A stretch of DNA of 64,000 nucleotides, taken from Saccharothrix espanaensis DSM 44229. Lineage in GTDB: Bacteria; Actinomycetota; Actinomycetes; Mycobacteriales; Pseudonocardiaceae. The DNA lies in contig NC_019673.1 of the NCBI RefSeq assembly GCF_000328705.1, forward strand, positions 1,922,001-1,986,000. Direction: 5' to 3'. The notes under the pieces were generated by a model. That model did no database searches, was not told the DNA's origin, and saw only the letters and a program-made list of their open reading frames with translations. The translations under genes were made by a program, and so were the position numbers. Shown here piece after piece: positions 17,527-25,202 of the stretch. Numbering within the stretch: position 1 is the first letter of the stretch; every line of letters starts with the position of its first letter.

Positions 17527-18338
17527 CAGTCGCCGCCGCCCCCGCAGCCGCCGCCGCACGACGACCCGCCGCCGCACGACGATCCGCTGCTGCCGCCCGA
17601 CCCGGACGCGCTGCCGCAGCTGTTGCTGGAACAACTGCCACACCCGCCGCCGCACGACGCGCTGCCGGTCGCGTTGTCGCTGCGCTTGCGCCGCTGCAAC
17701 GTCGCGGCGGCCGTCGGGGCGATGCCGAGGACCTCCCACACCAGGTGTCCCTGCACCTTGCCCAGCAGCCCGTAGTACGCGACCAGCGAGACGCGGTTGT
17801 TCGTCGTGGCCAAGCCGTCGAGCCGCTTCACCGCCGCCTGCCCGGAGACGGTCAACGGCAGTGCGAGCCTGGTCAGCGCGATGCACGCGAAGATCGTGCA
17901 GAGCAGCGCCGCCACCACGCCCTTGAACGGCACCACGTCGCCGATGCCGAGCGCCACGGTCACGATCCCGCCGAACACCAGCACCCGCCGCACCGACCGC
18001 ATCGCCGAGCGCCGCCGCGTGGACCGCACGAAACCGCGGTCGACCAGGTGCCGCCGCAACGACTCCACCTCGCCGCTGCGCGCGGCCGACGCGACGAGGT
18101 CACCCAACGCCTGCGGCAGGGACTGCAACACGCGCGCCTGCAAGGGCGTCCACGAGCGGTGTTGCGCGTGCACCGCGCTCACCCGGCCGTGGCGCGACAT
18201 CCGCACCGCACCCGCCTCGACCAGCGACACCACCGCGACCTCGGCCGCCCGGCCGGGTCCGCCCGCGAGGAAGCCCTGCTCCTCGGGCCACAGCTCAGCC
18301 GCCGAACCCGCTGAAGTCGGTGTCCAGGAAGTCGCCAC
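17526..18338 (-). CDS. TIGR04222-type membrane protein 2 with C-terminal Cys/Gly/Ser tail (7 Cys)
   Basis: About 270 residues. LWPEEQGFLAGGPGRAAEVA is the TIGR04222 N-terminal motif. Two transmembrane segments follow (VLVFGGIVTVALGIGDVV and VVAALLCTIFACIALTRL), then a conserved loop ending at VWEVLGIAPTAAATLQRRK. The last 45 residues are almost only Gly, Ser and Cys, with seven cysteines in spacings such as CGGGCGSC and CGGGSSCGGGC. This looks like a modification or metal-binding tail and is a candidate MNIO substrate. The start is uncertain: GTG at 18338 overlaps the upstream gene by 44 bp, and no better in-frame start exists before the conserved motif. Confidence 0.8.
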   Translation of the reverse strand: MATSWTPTSAGSAAELWPEEQGFLAGGPGRAAEVAVVSLVEAGAVRMSRHGRVSAVHAQHRSWTPLQARVLQSLPQALGDLVASAARSGEVESLRRHLVDRGFVRSTRRRSAMRSVRRVLVFGGIVTVALGIGDVVPFKGVVAALLCTIFACIALTRLALPLTVSGQAAVKRLDGLATTNNRVSLVAYYGLLGKVQGHLVWEVLGIAPTAAATLQRRKRSDNATGSASCGGGCGSCSSNSCGSASGSGGSSGSSCGGGSSCGGGCGGGGD

Positions 18339-19206
18339 CGTCGTCCCCCTCCAACCACTCCGAGGCCAGCCACCCGCCGGCGAGCCAGCCGCCCGCGACG
18401 AGCAGTCCGTCGCGCTTGCGCCACCGCCGCGGCTCGATGACGACCGCCGGCCGCCTGCGTCGGGGAAGCGCCTGCTCGGACGCTCCGGCATACCCGATCG
18501 GTTCCGCCGTCTCGCCGTCGAACACCGCGGTGTCCGCGCGCCGTCCGCCCGACTCCGGCGGGGCTGCCACGGCCCGGCGCACCAGGCCGTAGCGGGCGGT
18601 CACCTCGGCCGGGTCGACCGGGGCGAGCCCGGCGGTGGCCTCGTCGTACGCCCGCGCCCCACGCCGGGTGCGCACCGGCGGCGGTCCCAACAGCAGCAGC
18701 ACCGCCACCACCCCGGTCACCGACGGCAGCACGGCGACCGGCCACCCGGCCGGTGCGACCACCCACCCGACCGCCATCAGGGCCAGCACCGGCAGCACGC
18801 AGAGCACCGCCCGCACCAGCCGTCGTCGCGGCGACACCAGCAGTCCCGCCTCGACCAGACCTTGACCGATCCGCCGGGCGGGCCCGCTGGTCGCGACCTC
18901 GACCAGCAGCCCGTCCAGGTCGCGCGGCTCGTCCAACCGGGCCAGCAGCACGTTCTGGAGGGCGGTCGACGTGCCGGGTTCCGGCGCGGGCACGGCCGTC
19001 AGCGTGCCGCCGGCGAGCCGGGCGCGGTTGTCCGCGACCAGGCCCGCGACCGCGACCTCCGCCGCCCGCACCGGGCCGCCGCCGAGGAAGCCGATCTCCT
19101 CGAAGGTCAGCGGCCGGACCGGCGCGGAGCCGGTGACCCGCTTCAGCCACAAGCCGAGCAGGACCGCGAGCACCAGCGCCGGTCCGTACCACCACAGGAA
19201 CGCCAT
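18295..19206 (-). CDS. TIGR04222-type membrane protein 3, acidic tail, no Cys
   Basis: A 303-residue protein. It starts with a transmembrane helix (WWYGPALVLAVLLGLWL), then LTFEEIGFLGGGPVRAAEVAV, the family signature, and a second membrane pair near 135-180 (AVLCVLPVLALMAVGWVVAP and AVLPSVTGVVAVLLLLG). The C-terminal 60 residues hold an Arg-rich patch, a WLAGGWLASEWLEG segment and an acidic Gly-rich end (DDGGDFLDTDFSGFGG). It has the family body without cysteines in the tail. It lies between two Cys-tailed members, 33 bp after one and overlapping the other. Function unknown. Confidence 0.82.
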   Translation of the reverse strand: MAFLWWYGPALVLAVLLGLWLKRVTGSAPVRPLTFEEIGFLGGGPVRAAEVAVAGLVADNRARLAGGTLTAVPAPEPGTSTALQNVLLARLDEPRDLDGLLVEVATSGPARRIGQGLVEAGLLVSPRRRLVRAVLCVLPVLALMAVGWVVAPAGWPVAVLPSVTGVVAVLLLLGPPPVRTRRGARAYDEATAGLAPVDPAEVTARYGLVRRAVAAPPESGGRRADTAVFDGETAEPIGYAGASEQALPRRRRPAVVIEPRRWRKRDGLLVAGGWLAGGWLASEWLEGDDGGDFLDTDFSGFGG

Positions 19207-19239
19207 GCCGTCAGCCTAGGAGCGCGGGCTGTGCGCGGG

Positions 19240-20160
19240 CTAACCTCCGCCGCCCCCACCGCCGCACCCGCCGCCACCGCCGCCGCCACCGCCGCACGAC
19301 GACCCGCTGCTGCCGCCGCAGGACGACGAGGAACCGCCGCTGCACGACGCCCCGGCACCGATGAACCCGCCGGCGACACCGGCCTGTGCCGCGCGCGGGC
19401 GCGGGCGTTGCCGAGCCGCGGCCCGCAGCGGGATGTTCGGGTGCGCGTTGAACCCGCGGAGAGCGACCGGCCAGACCTCCCCGGACCGGCCGGTCGCCCC
19501 TCCACCCCCGGTGGTCTCGCCTGCGCGAGCCAGGCCCACCGCGCTGTTGCCCAACGCCGTGGGAGTCACGTACTTCGGCTTGCGGAACAACCAGATCAGC
19601 ACGCCGGTGAGCACCAGTTGCAGCGTCAGCCAGCCGACCGGCGCGCCGATCACGAGCCCGTTCGCCCAGCGGAACACGCCGATCGCGAACAGCAGCGCCA
19701 GCGGCACCACGCTGCGCCCCAGCCGCCGCTTCGCGACCCGCGGCGGCACCAGGTAACCCCGCTCCACCAGGCTGTCGCCGACCACGCCCGCCGCGCCCTG
19801 GTCGGACACGGAGGTGATCATCAGCGTGAGCGTGCGGTACTTGTAGCGGGTCGCGTCGGCGATCACGGCCTGGTCGACCGGGTTGTGCACGACGGGCTTG
19901 CCGATGACGCTCACCGCGCCGTCGCGGGCCGGGCGCAGCGCGTCGGAGGCGATCAGCGAGGCGACCGCGGTCTCCACGACCCGGCGCGGACCGCCGGTCA
20001 GGAACGCGATCTCGTAGGCCCCGAGCACGCCCGCGGGGGCGCCTCCCCGCGTCCCCCGCAGGCGCACTCGGACAGCGATCGCCCAGGCCACTGCGACGGC
20101 CAGCGCGATCCAGTACAGCTCAAGGAATTCCGGGCCCGACAAGCCCCACGGTCGCTCCAC
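19240..20160 (-). CDS. TIGR04222-type membrane protein 4 with C-terminal Cys/Gly/Ser tail (4 Cys), first gene of operon
   Basis: A 306-residue protein. It has an N-terminal transmembrane helix (LELYWIALAVAVAWAIAV), the family motif YEIAFLTGGPRRVVETAVASL, and two more membrane segments (VVPLALLFAIGVFRWANG and TLQLVLTGVLIWLF). After a basic linker rich in Arg/Pro, the last 40 residues are Gly/Ser with four cysteines (ASCSGGSSSSCGGSSGSSCG, a long Gly run, then CGG). GTG at 20160 is chosen because AGGGGGTGG lies just upstream and the transmembrane helix follows. The first position in the seven-gene operon makes it a candidate modified substrate of the MNIO. Confidence 0.82.
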   Translation of the reverse strand: MERPWGLSGPEFLELYWIALAVAVAWAIAVRVRLRGTRGGAPAGVLGAYEIAFLTGGPRRVVETAVASLIASDALRPARDGAVSVIGKPVVHNPVDQAVIADATRYKYRTLTLMITSVSDQGAAGVVGDSLVERGYLVPPRVAKRRLGRSVVPLALLFAIGVFRWANGLVIGAPVGWLTLQLVLTGVLIWLFRKPKYVTPTALGNSAVGLARAGETTGGGGATGRSGEVWPVALRGFNAHPNIPLRAAARQRPRPRAAQAGVAGGFIGAGASCSGGSSSSCGGSSGSSCGGGGGGGGGCGGGGGGG

Positions 20161-20240
20161 GGTCCACCCCCTGTGGGCCTCGGCGGACACGCGGTCCGCG
20201 CTAGGGGGCAATCGTGTGCGTCAGGCCACACCCCAGCAAG

Positions 20241-20275
20241 AGGGCTTTAGCAAACCTTAGGGTTGCTGTTGCCCT
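20241..20275. terminator. Bulged hairpin terminator
   Basis: The outer stem agggc / gccct and inner stem agcaaacc / ggttgct (one bulge) form a 35-base hairpin directly after the 21-codon ORF that follows msrB on the minus strand. It separates the msrB unit from the MNIO operon. Confidence 0.6.
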
Positions 20276-20278
20276 CGA

Positions 20279-20344
20279 TCAGGACGACGATGCGCCGTCC
20301 ACGCCGCCGGAACCCTCGCCGTCGGTGCCCTTGAAGATGCGCAT
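20279..20344 (-). CDS. Possible 21-residue peptide downstream of msrB
   Basis: The ORF begins MRIFKGTDGEGSGG and ends in three serines; it has no Cys and no hydrophobic segment. Its support is the initiation site: AGGAGG sits four bases before the ATG, one of the best Shine-Dalgarno sequences in the window. It starts 43 bp after msrB on the same strand and is followed at once by a hairpin terminator. It could be a real small protein or a leader; no homologue is recognised. Confidence 0.45.
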   Translation of the reverse strand: MRIFKGTDGEGSGGVDGASSS

Positions 20345-20387
20345 GATTCCTCCTGGTGTCGATGTCTCATCATTCGGAGTAGCGCCT

Positions 20388-20825
20388 TCAGTCTGTCGGA
20401 CCGCCCGGGTTCTCGACCAGACGCAAACTGATGCTGTTGATGCAGTAGCGCTGGTCCGTCGGGGTCGCGTAGCCCTCACCCTCGAAAACGTGCCCGAGGT
20501 GGCTGTGGCATGTGGCGCAGAGCACCTCGGTGCGCACCATGCCCAGCGCCCGGTCCTCCCGCAGGATCACCGTGTCGGCGGCGAGCGGGGAGAAGAACGA
20601 CGGCCAGCCGCAGTGCGAGTCGAACTTGGTGTCGCTGCGGAACAGCTCGGTACCGCAGGCGCGGCAGGAGTAGACGCCCTCGCTCTTGGTGTCGGTGTAC
20701 TCGCCGGTCCAGGCGGGCTCGGTGCCCGCGTCGCGCAGGACCGCGTACTCCTTGGGCGTGAGGATCTCCCGCCACTCCAGCTCGGAGTGGACCACCTTCG
20801 GGGTGGCGCCGAGGACAGGTTCCAT
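20388..20825 (-). CDS. msrB: Peptide-methionine (R)-S-oxide reductase
   Basis: A 145-residue enzyme that reduces methionine-R-sulfoxide in oxidised proteins. Two zinc-binding CxxC pairs (SCRAC and CATC) frame the fold. GWPSFFSPL and HLGHVFEGEG are hallmark loops, and RYCINSISLRL carries the catalytic Cys. Length is normal and no signal peptide is seen, so it is cytoplasmic. The gene ends ahead of a small ORF that may share its transcript. Confidence 0.96.
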   Translation of the reverse strand: MEPVLGATPKVVHSELEWREILTPKEYAVLRDAGTEPAWTGEYTDTKSEGVYSCRACGTELFRSDTKFDSHCGWPSFFSPLAADTVILREDRALGMVRTEVLCATCHSHLGHVFEGEGYATPTDQRYCINSISLRLVENPGGPTD

Positions 20826-20834
20826 ACCTCCACG

Positions 20835-21173
20835 TTAGTCGAAGAACGTGGACAGGATCTCGCCGAGCCCGAACCACACGCTGATCGCCACACCCAGCAG
20901 GATCAGCAGCACCACGGCCACCGCGGTGAGCCGGCGCAGCCCGCCGGTCCGGTTCACCGAGTCGGCGAAGTTCTCCACGCCCGCCAGGTAGCCCTCGACG
21001 GTGAAGCCGGGGGTCTGGCGCTGCATCCGGTCCAGGTGTTCGGCGAACGCCCTGGTCTCCGGGTCGTGCGGGTCGAGGCCGATGAGCTCGTCCTCCACGT
21101 TCGGCGGGCGGTCGTCGGTCCGGCCGGACGGCCGGTCCTCCTCCGGGATGTCGGCGGCACGCGAACTGGCCAT
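20835..21173 (-). CDS. Small single-pass membrane protein of unknown function
   Basis: A 112-residue protein. The first 75 residues are hydrophilic and acidic (including LIGLDPHDPETRAFAEHLDR), then one transmembrane helix (LTAVAVVLLILLGVAISVWF) with a short C-terminal end. It lies nine bases before msrB on the same strand and is probably co-transcribed. No family is recognised. The ATG has no clear ribosome-binding site, so the exact start is less certain. Confidence 0.7.
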   Translation of the reverse strand: MASSRAADIPEEDRPSGRTDDRPPNVEDELIGLDPHDPETRAFAEHLDRMQRQTPGFTVEGYLAGVENFADSVNRTGGLRRLTAVAVVLLILLGVAISVWFGLGEILSTFFD

Positions 21174-21278
21174 GCGCCAAGGGTAGTGGCAGGTTCAACC
21201 CGGACACCGGACGGAACGGACTTTCCGCCCGAGCCCGCGACGGTCCGTGCCCGTCCGCCTGCGCCTGTTCGTGCCCGG

Positions 21279-22223
21279 TCAGCCCGCGAGCACGGCCGCC
21301 GGGCGGACCGCGCCGACCGGCCGGCCGTGGCCCAGCACCGGGAAGGTCGCCAGGTCCGCCGGCGCGTCGACGCCCAGCCGGCGCAGCGCGGCGACCAGCA
21401 CCACGGCCCGCGCCCGGCTCGACCCGTCGGCGATCTTGCACGCCACGGCCTCGCCGGTGGGCAGCCCGATCGCGTAGACGCCCTCGGCACCGTCCTTGGC
21501 GACCGCGCCGGGGATCGCCCGCATCAGCGCCGTGACGTCGCGCCCGGTGCCGCCGACCCACTCCGGGTGGCTGCTCATGGCCCGCGCGATCCGGCGTTCG
21601 GGACCGTCGGTCGCGGCGGCCAGCCGGGCGAACGCGCGGGCCAGCCCGACCAGGCTGATGCCGAACAGGGGAGCGCCGCAGCCGTCGACGCCCTCGGCCC
21701 CGATCCGCTCGCCGGCCAGTTCCTCCAGGGTGTCCCGGATCGCGGTCTGCAGCGGGTGGGCCGGGTCGAGGTAGGTCCCGGTCGGCCAGTCGTTGACCAC
21801 GCAGGTGGCCAGCATCGCGGCGTGCTTGCCGGAGCAGTTCATGTAGATCGGGGCCTTGCCGCGGCCGGCGGCCAGGTGCGCGCGCAGCGCCGCCTCGCCG
21901 ATCGGGAGGTCCGGGGTGCAGCGCAGCGCGTCCGGGGTGAGGCCGGCGGCGGCCAGGACCCGGGTCGCGCCGGCGACGTGGAAGTCCTCGCCGGAGTGGC
22001 TGGCGCAGGCCAGGGCGAGCAGTTCGCCGTCGAGGTCCAGGCCGTGCCGCAGCATCGCCAGCGCCTGCACGGGCTTGTTCGACGACCGCGGGTAGGCGAC
22101 CTGGTCCGGCTGGCCGACCGCGAGCCGCAGACCGCCGGCGGAGTCGAGCGCGACGACCGACCCGTGGTGCTCGGACTCCAGGAAATCGCCCCGCCACACC
22201 TCGGCGACCAGTTCGTGCGCCAT
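21279..22223 (-). CDS. L-asparaginase (thermolabile / Rhizobium type, PF06089-like)
   Basis: A 314-residue enzyme expected to hydrolyse L-asparagine to aspartate and ammonia. AYPRSSNKPVQALA near residue 45 and YMNCSGKHAAML near residue 130 are the conserved Ser/Lys active-site regions of this class, which is unrelated to the EcAII fold. VDGCGAPLFGISL and HPEWVGGTGR are further family marks. No signal peptide is present, so it is cytoplasmic. It is divergent from a FadR-type regulator that probably controls it through the palindrome between them. Confidence 0.88.
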   Translation of the reverse strand: MAHELVAEVWRGDFLESEHHGSVVALDSAGGLRLAVGQPDQVAYPRSSNKPVQALAMLRHGLDLDGELLALACASHSGEDFHVAGATRVLAAAGLTPDALRCTPDLPIGEAALRAHLAAGRGKAPIYMNCSGKHAAMLATCVVNDWPTGTYLDPAHPLQTAIRDTLEELAGERIGAEGVDGCGAPLFGISLVGLARAFARLAAATDGPERRIARAMSSHPEWVGGTGRDVTALMRAIPGAVAKDGAEGVYAIGLPTGEAVACKIADGSSRARAVVLVAALRRLGVDAPADLATFPVLGHGRPVGAVRPAAVLAG

Positions 22224-22262
22224 CGCGCGCCCCCGCTTCCACCCTCGGAAAAGCCAACTGCC

Positions 22263-22276
22263 AACTGTCGACAGTT
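22263..22276. promoter_or_regulatory. Probable FadR/GntR operator
   Basis: A perfect 14-bp palindrome, aactgtcgacagtt, contains the tGTcGACa core expected for FadR-subfamily GntR regulators. It lies 40 bp from the asparaginase start and 37 bp from the GntR start, in the middle of their shared 89-bp divergent promoter region. Autoregulation and control of the asparaginase gene are inferred. Confidence 0.6.
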
Positions 22277-22312
22277 AACACTGCGCCGGCTGATCGTGGT
22301 AGGGAGACGTTC

Positions 22313-22981
22313 GTGACACCTCCCCTGCACCTGAGCCTCGCCGGACAGGCCGTGGACGTGCTGCGCGAGTTGGTGCTGACCGGTGAGATCCCGCCCGGGA
22401 CCCGGATCAACGAGGTGGAGCTGGCCGCCCGGCTGGGGATCAGCCGGGGTCCGCTGCGCGAGGCGATCCGGCACCTGGCGTCCGAGGGCGTGCTCATCCT
22501 GGTCCCGCACCGCGGCGCGCACGTGCCGACCGCCACCCCGGCCGACGTCCAGGCGCTGTTCGAGCTGCGCGCCGCGCTGGAGTGCGCGGCGGCCGAGCTC
22601 GCGGCGAGCCGGCGGACCGAGGCGGACATCGTCGTGCTGCGCGAGGTCTGCGCCGAGTCGCGGCGCACCTACCACGCCGGCGAGCGCTTCCCCTACCGGC
22701 TGGACCTGGCGTTCCACCAGGCGCTGCTGGCCGCGGCCCGGTCACCGCGCATCGCCGAGCAGGTGCGGCTGGTGCAACAACGGGTCGTCCTGCTGCGCAG
22801 CGGCCTGCGCGACGACCCGCCGCACCAGCACGCGTCCTTGGACGACCACGACGCCCTGGTCACGGCCGTCGCCGCCGGCGACCCGGTGAAGGCGGCCGAG
22901 GTGATGCGCCGGCACCTGGCCCGGGTCTGCTCGCAGATGCTCACCGGCCTGACCGCCGCCGCCCGGGAATCCGCCGACTGA
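22313..22981 (+). CDS. GntR-family regulator, FadR/FCD subfamily
   Basis: A 222-residue protein. The N-terminal winged helix reads LTGEIPPGTRINEVELAARLGISRGPLREAIRHLASEGVL in overlapping parts and is typical GntR. The C-terminal all-helical FCD domain has the metal/ligand pattern around FELRAALECAAAELAA, DLAFHQALLAAA and HDALVTAVAAGDP. FCD domains usually bind small carboxylic acids; the adjacent gene suggests asparagine or aspartate, unproven. The GTG start has AGGGAG seven bases upstream. Confidence 0.9.
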   Translation: MTPPLHLSLAGQAVDVLRELVLTGEIPPGTRINEVELAARLGISRGPLREAIRHLASEGVLILVPHRGAHVPTATPADVQALFELRAALECAAAELAASRRTEADIVVLREVCAESRRTYHAGERFPYRLDLAFHQALLAAARSPRIAEQVRLVQQRVVLLRSGLRDDPPHQHASLDDHDALVTAVAAGDPVKAAEVMRRHLARVCSQMLTGLTAAARESAD

Positions 22982-23015
22982 CCCTCCCGCGCGCCACCGC
23001 CGACCACGCGGCCGG

Positions 23016-23879
23016 TCAGTACGTGGCCAGGTGGTCGAGCAGGTGCAGGGTGGTCTCCTCGGCGGCTTCCTCCGGCACGAAGTGGCCCGCGCCCGACAGC
23101 ACCTCGAACCAGTACGGCCCGGTCACCCAGTCGCCGGTGTTCTGCGCCGCCTCCGGCCCGATCACCTGGTCGTCCTCGCCCCACAGGAACCGGGTCGGCA
23201 CCGAGACCGGCCGGAACGTGCCGGTGAAGTCGTTGGCGCGGTACCAGTTCAGCGCCGCGGTCAGCGCGCCCGGCTCGCTGAGCTTGCGCACGTACTGGTT
23301 CACCCGCTCCTGCGGGATCACCGCCGGCCACCCGGCCCGCAACTGCGCCGCGTCGTCGGCCAGCAGTTCCCGCTCCGCCACGCCCGGCGTGCGCAGGTGG
23401 TCCAGGAACGCCCACCGGCGCTGCTGGTCCGGGTCGGTCCGCAGGGTCTGCGCCAGCGCGCCGGGGTGCGGCGCGGACACCGCGGTCAACGTCCGGATCC
23501 GCAGCGGGTACCGGGCCGCGGCGATCCACGCCACGATCGCGCCCCAGTCGTGCCCCACCAGGTCGAACCGCTTCCACCCCAGCGCGTCCGCGATGTCCCG
23601 CACGTCCTGCACCGCGTGCTCCAGCCGGTAGGCCGAGACCTCACGGGGCCGCACGCCCGGCGAGTAGCCGCGCAGGTCCGGCGCGACGGCGCGGTAGCCG
23701 TGCGCGGCCAGGGCGCGCAACTGGTGCCGCCACTCGATGCCGCACTCCGGCACCCCGTGCAGCAGCAGCACCTTGCGGCCGGTCACCGGGCCCGTCGCGA
23801 TGGCGTCGAACGTGCCGGCGTCGGTCGTGACGCGCTCCCGGGTCAGGTCCGACTCGAAGACTGCGGGTCGTGATCGCAT
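23016..23879 (-). CDS. Alpha/beta hydrolase, epoxide-hydrolase-like
   Basis: A 287-residue protein. The oxyanion motif LLHGVPE, the nucleophile elbow VGHDWGAIVAW with Asp as nucleophile, and GAGHFVPEEA with the catalytic His are those of soluble epoxide hydrolases and haloalkane dehalogenases. A cap domain lies between, and a Tyr-containing segment (LNWYRAND) fits the epoxide hydrolase ring-opening Tyr. No signal peptide is seen. Epoxide hydrolase is favoured over dehalogenase, but the substrate is unknown. Confidence 0.85.
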   Translation of the reverse strand: MRSRPAVFESDLTRERVTTDAGTFDAIATGPVTGRKVLLLHGVPECGIEWRHQLRALAAHGYRAVAPDLRGYSPGVRPREVSAYRLEHAVQDVRDIADALGWKRFDLVGHDWGAIVAWIAAARYPLRIRTLTAVSAPHPGALAQTLRTDPDQQRRWAFLDHLRTPGVAERELLADDAAQLRAGWPAVIPQERVNQYVRKLSEPGALTAALNWYRANDFTGTFRPVSVPTRFLWGEDDQVIGPEAAQNTGDWVTGPYWFEVLSGAGHFVPEEAAEETTLHLLDHLATY

Positions 23880-23993
23880 GTACTCATCGTGGCGAGCGGT
23901 CGACGGAGAGTCCCTGGTGTGCGCACCCGAGGGCGGGTGGGGGCAGCCCTACCCTCGTCAGGGTGGTTGGACCCAGTGCCGCCCGGCGGCCGT

Positions 23994-25163
23994 TCAGCCC
24001 AGCGTCCCGGTCACCTTCGCGTGCCCCCTGAGCAGGTTGCGGGCGATGGTCCGGCGCTGGATCTCGTCGGTGCCCTCGTAGATCCGCAGCAGCCGCAGCT
24101 CCCGGTACCAGCGCTCGATCGGCAGCTCGCGGGTGTAGCCCATGCCGCCGTGGATCTGCAGCACCCGGTCCACGATCTCGTTGGCCTTGATCCCGCCGTA
24201 GAGCTTGGCGATGCTCTGCGCCTGCCGGGAGTCCGCGCCCTGGTCGACCAGCCACGCGGCGTGCAGCACCAGCCAGCGCAGCGCCTCGACCTCCACCGCC
24301 GAGTCGGCCAGCATCCACTGGATGGCCTGGTACTCGGCGATCGGCTGTCCGAAGGCGACCCGGTTCTTGGCCTGCTCGACGGCCATCTCCACCAGCCGCT
24401 CGCACGCCCCGAGCGCCCGCGCGGGCAGCAGGTAGCGGCCCTGGCCGATCCACTGCATGGCCAGCCGGAACCCCTGCCCGACCTCGCCCAGCACGTTCGC
24501 CTCGGGCACCCGCACGTCGTCGAACACCAGCGCGGCCGGACCCCACTGGCCCATGGTCGGGATCGGCTCGGACTTCCAGCCCATCTCCCGGTCGACCAGG
24601 AAGCACGTGACGCCGCCGGCCGCGCCCTTCTCCTTGTCGGTCACCGCGAAGACCATCACGAAGTCGGCCTCGTGGCCCTGCGTGATGAACGTCTTCTCGC
24701 CGTTGACCACCCACTCGCCGCCCTCCTTGCGGGCCGACGTGCGGATCGCCTTGGCGTCGGAGCCCGCGCCCGGCTCGGTGATCGCGAAGCACGACACCCG
24801 CTCGCCGGAGATGGTCGGCAGCAGGTAGCGCCGCTTCTGCTCCTCGTTGCCGTGGAACAGGATGTTGTCGGCGTAGCCGCCGAACCGGAACGGCACGAAG
24901 CTGCGCCCCAGCTCCTGCTCGACCAGCGCGGTCATCACCGCGCCCAGGCCCATCCCGCCGTACTCCCGGGGGGTGAGCACGCCGAAGAACCCGGCGGCCT
25001 TCGCCTTGTCCTGCAACGCCTTGAGCTCGTCGCGGCCCAGTCCCGGCTGTCCGGCGCGCTCGCGGCGCAGCACCTCGGGTTCCAGCGGCACGACCTCCTT
25101 GCGCACGAAGGTCCGCACCCAGTCGCGGATCTCCTTCTGCTCGTCGTCGAGCGTGAAGTCCAT
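23994..25163 (-). CDS. Acyl-CoA dehydrogenase
   Basis: A 389-residue FAD-dependent acyl-CoA dehydrogenase. CFAITEPGAGSDAKAIRTSA is the FAD/substrate signature, with FITQGHEADFVMVFAVT after it. The C-terminal helical domain holds RVAFGQPIAEYQAIQWMLAD and QIHGGMGYTRELPIERWYREL, and YEGTDEIQRRTIARNLL ends the fold. The catalytic Glu is probably the one in YEGTDE. GGGAGG lies six bases before the ATG. It follows a frameshifted small gene by 39 bp and is divergent from a TetR regulator, which probably controls both. Chain-length preference cannot be read from sequence. Confidence 0.93.
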   Translation of the reverse strand: MDFTLDDEQKEIRDWVRTFVRKEVVPLEPEVLRRERAGQPGLGRDELKALQDKAKAAGFFGVLTPREYGGMGLGAVMTALVEQELGRSFVPFRFGGYADNILFHGNEEQKRRYLLPTISGERVSCFAITEPGAGSDAKAIRTSARKEGGEWVVNGEKTFITQGHEADFVMVFAVTDKEKGAAGGVTCFLVDREMGWKSEPIPTMGQWGPAALVFDDVRVPEANVLGEVGQGFRLAMQWIGQGRYLLPARALGACERLVEMAVEQAKNRVAFGQPIAEYQAIQWMLADSAVEVEALRWLVLHAAWLVDQGADSRQAQSIAKLYGGIKANEIVDRVLQIHGGMGYTRELPIERWYRELRLLRIYEGTDEIQRRTIARNLLRGHAKVTGTLG

Positions 25164-25202
25164 GACGGTCCTCCCTACTTGTCCCGTTCGGGCTCGCCCC
25201 GG

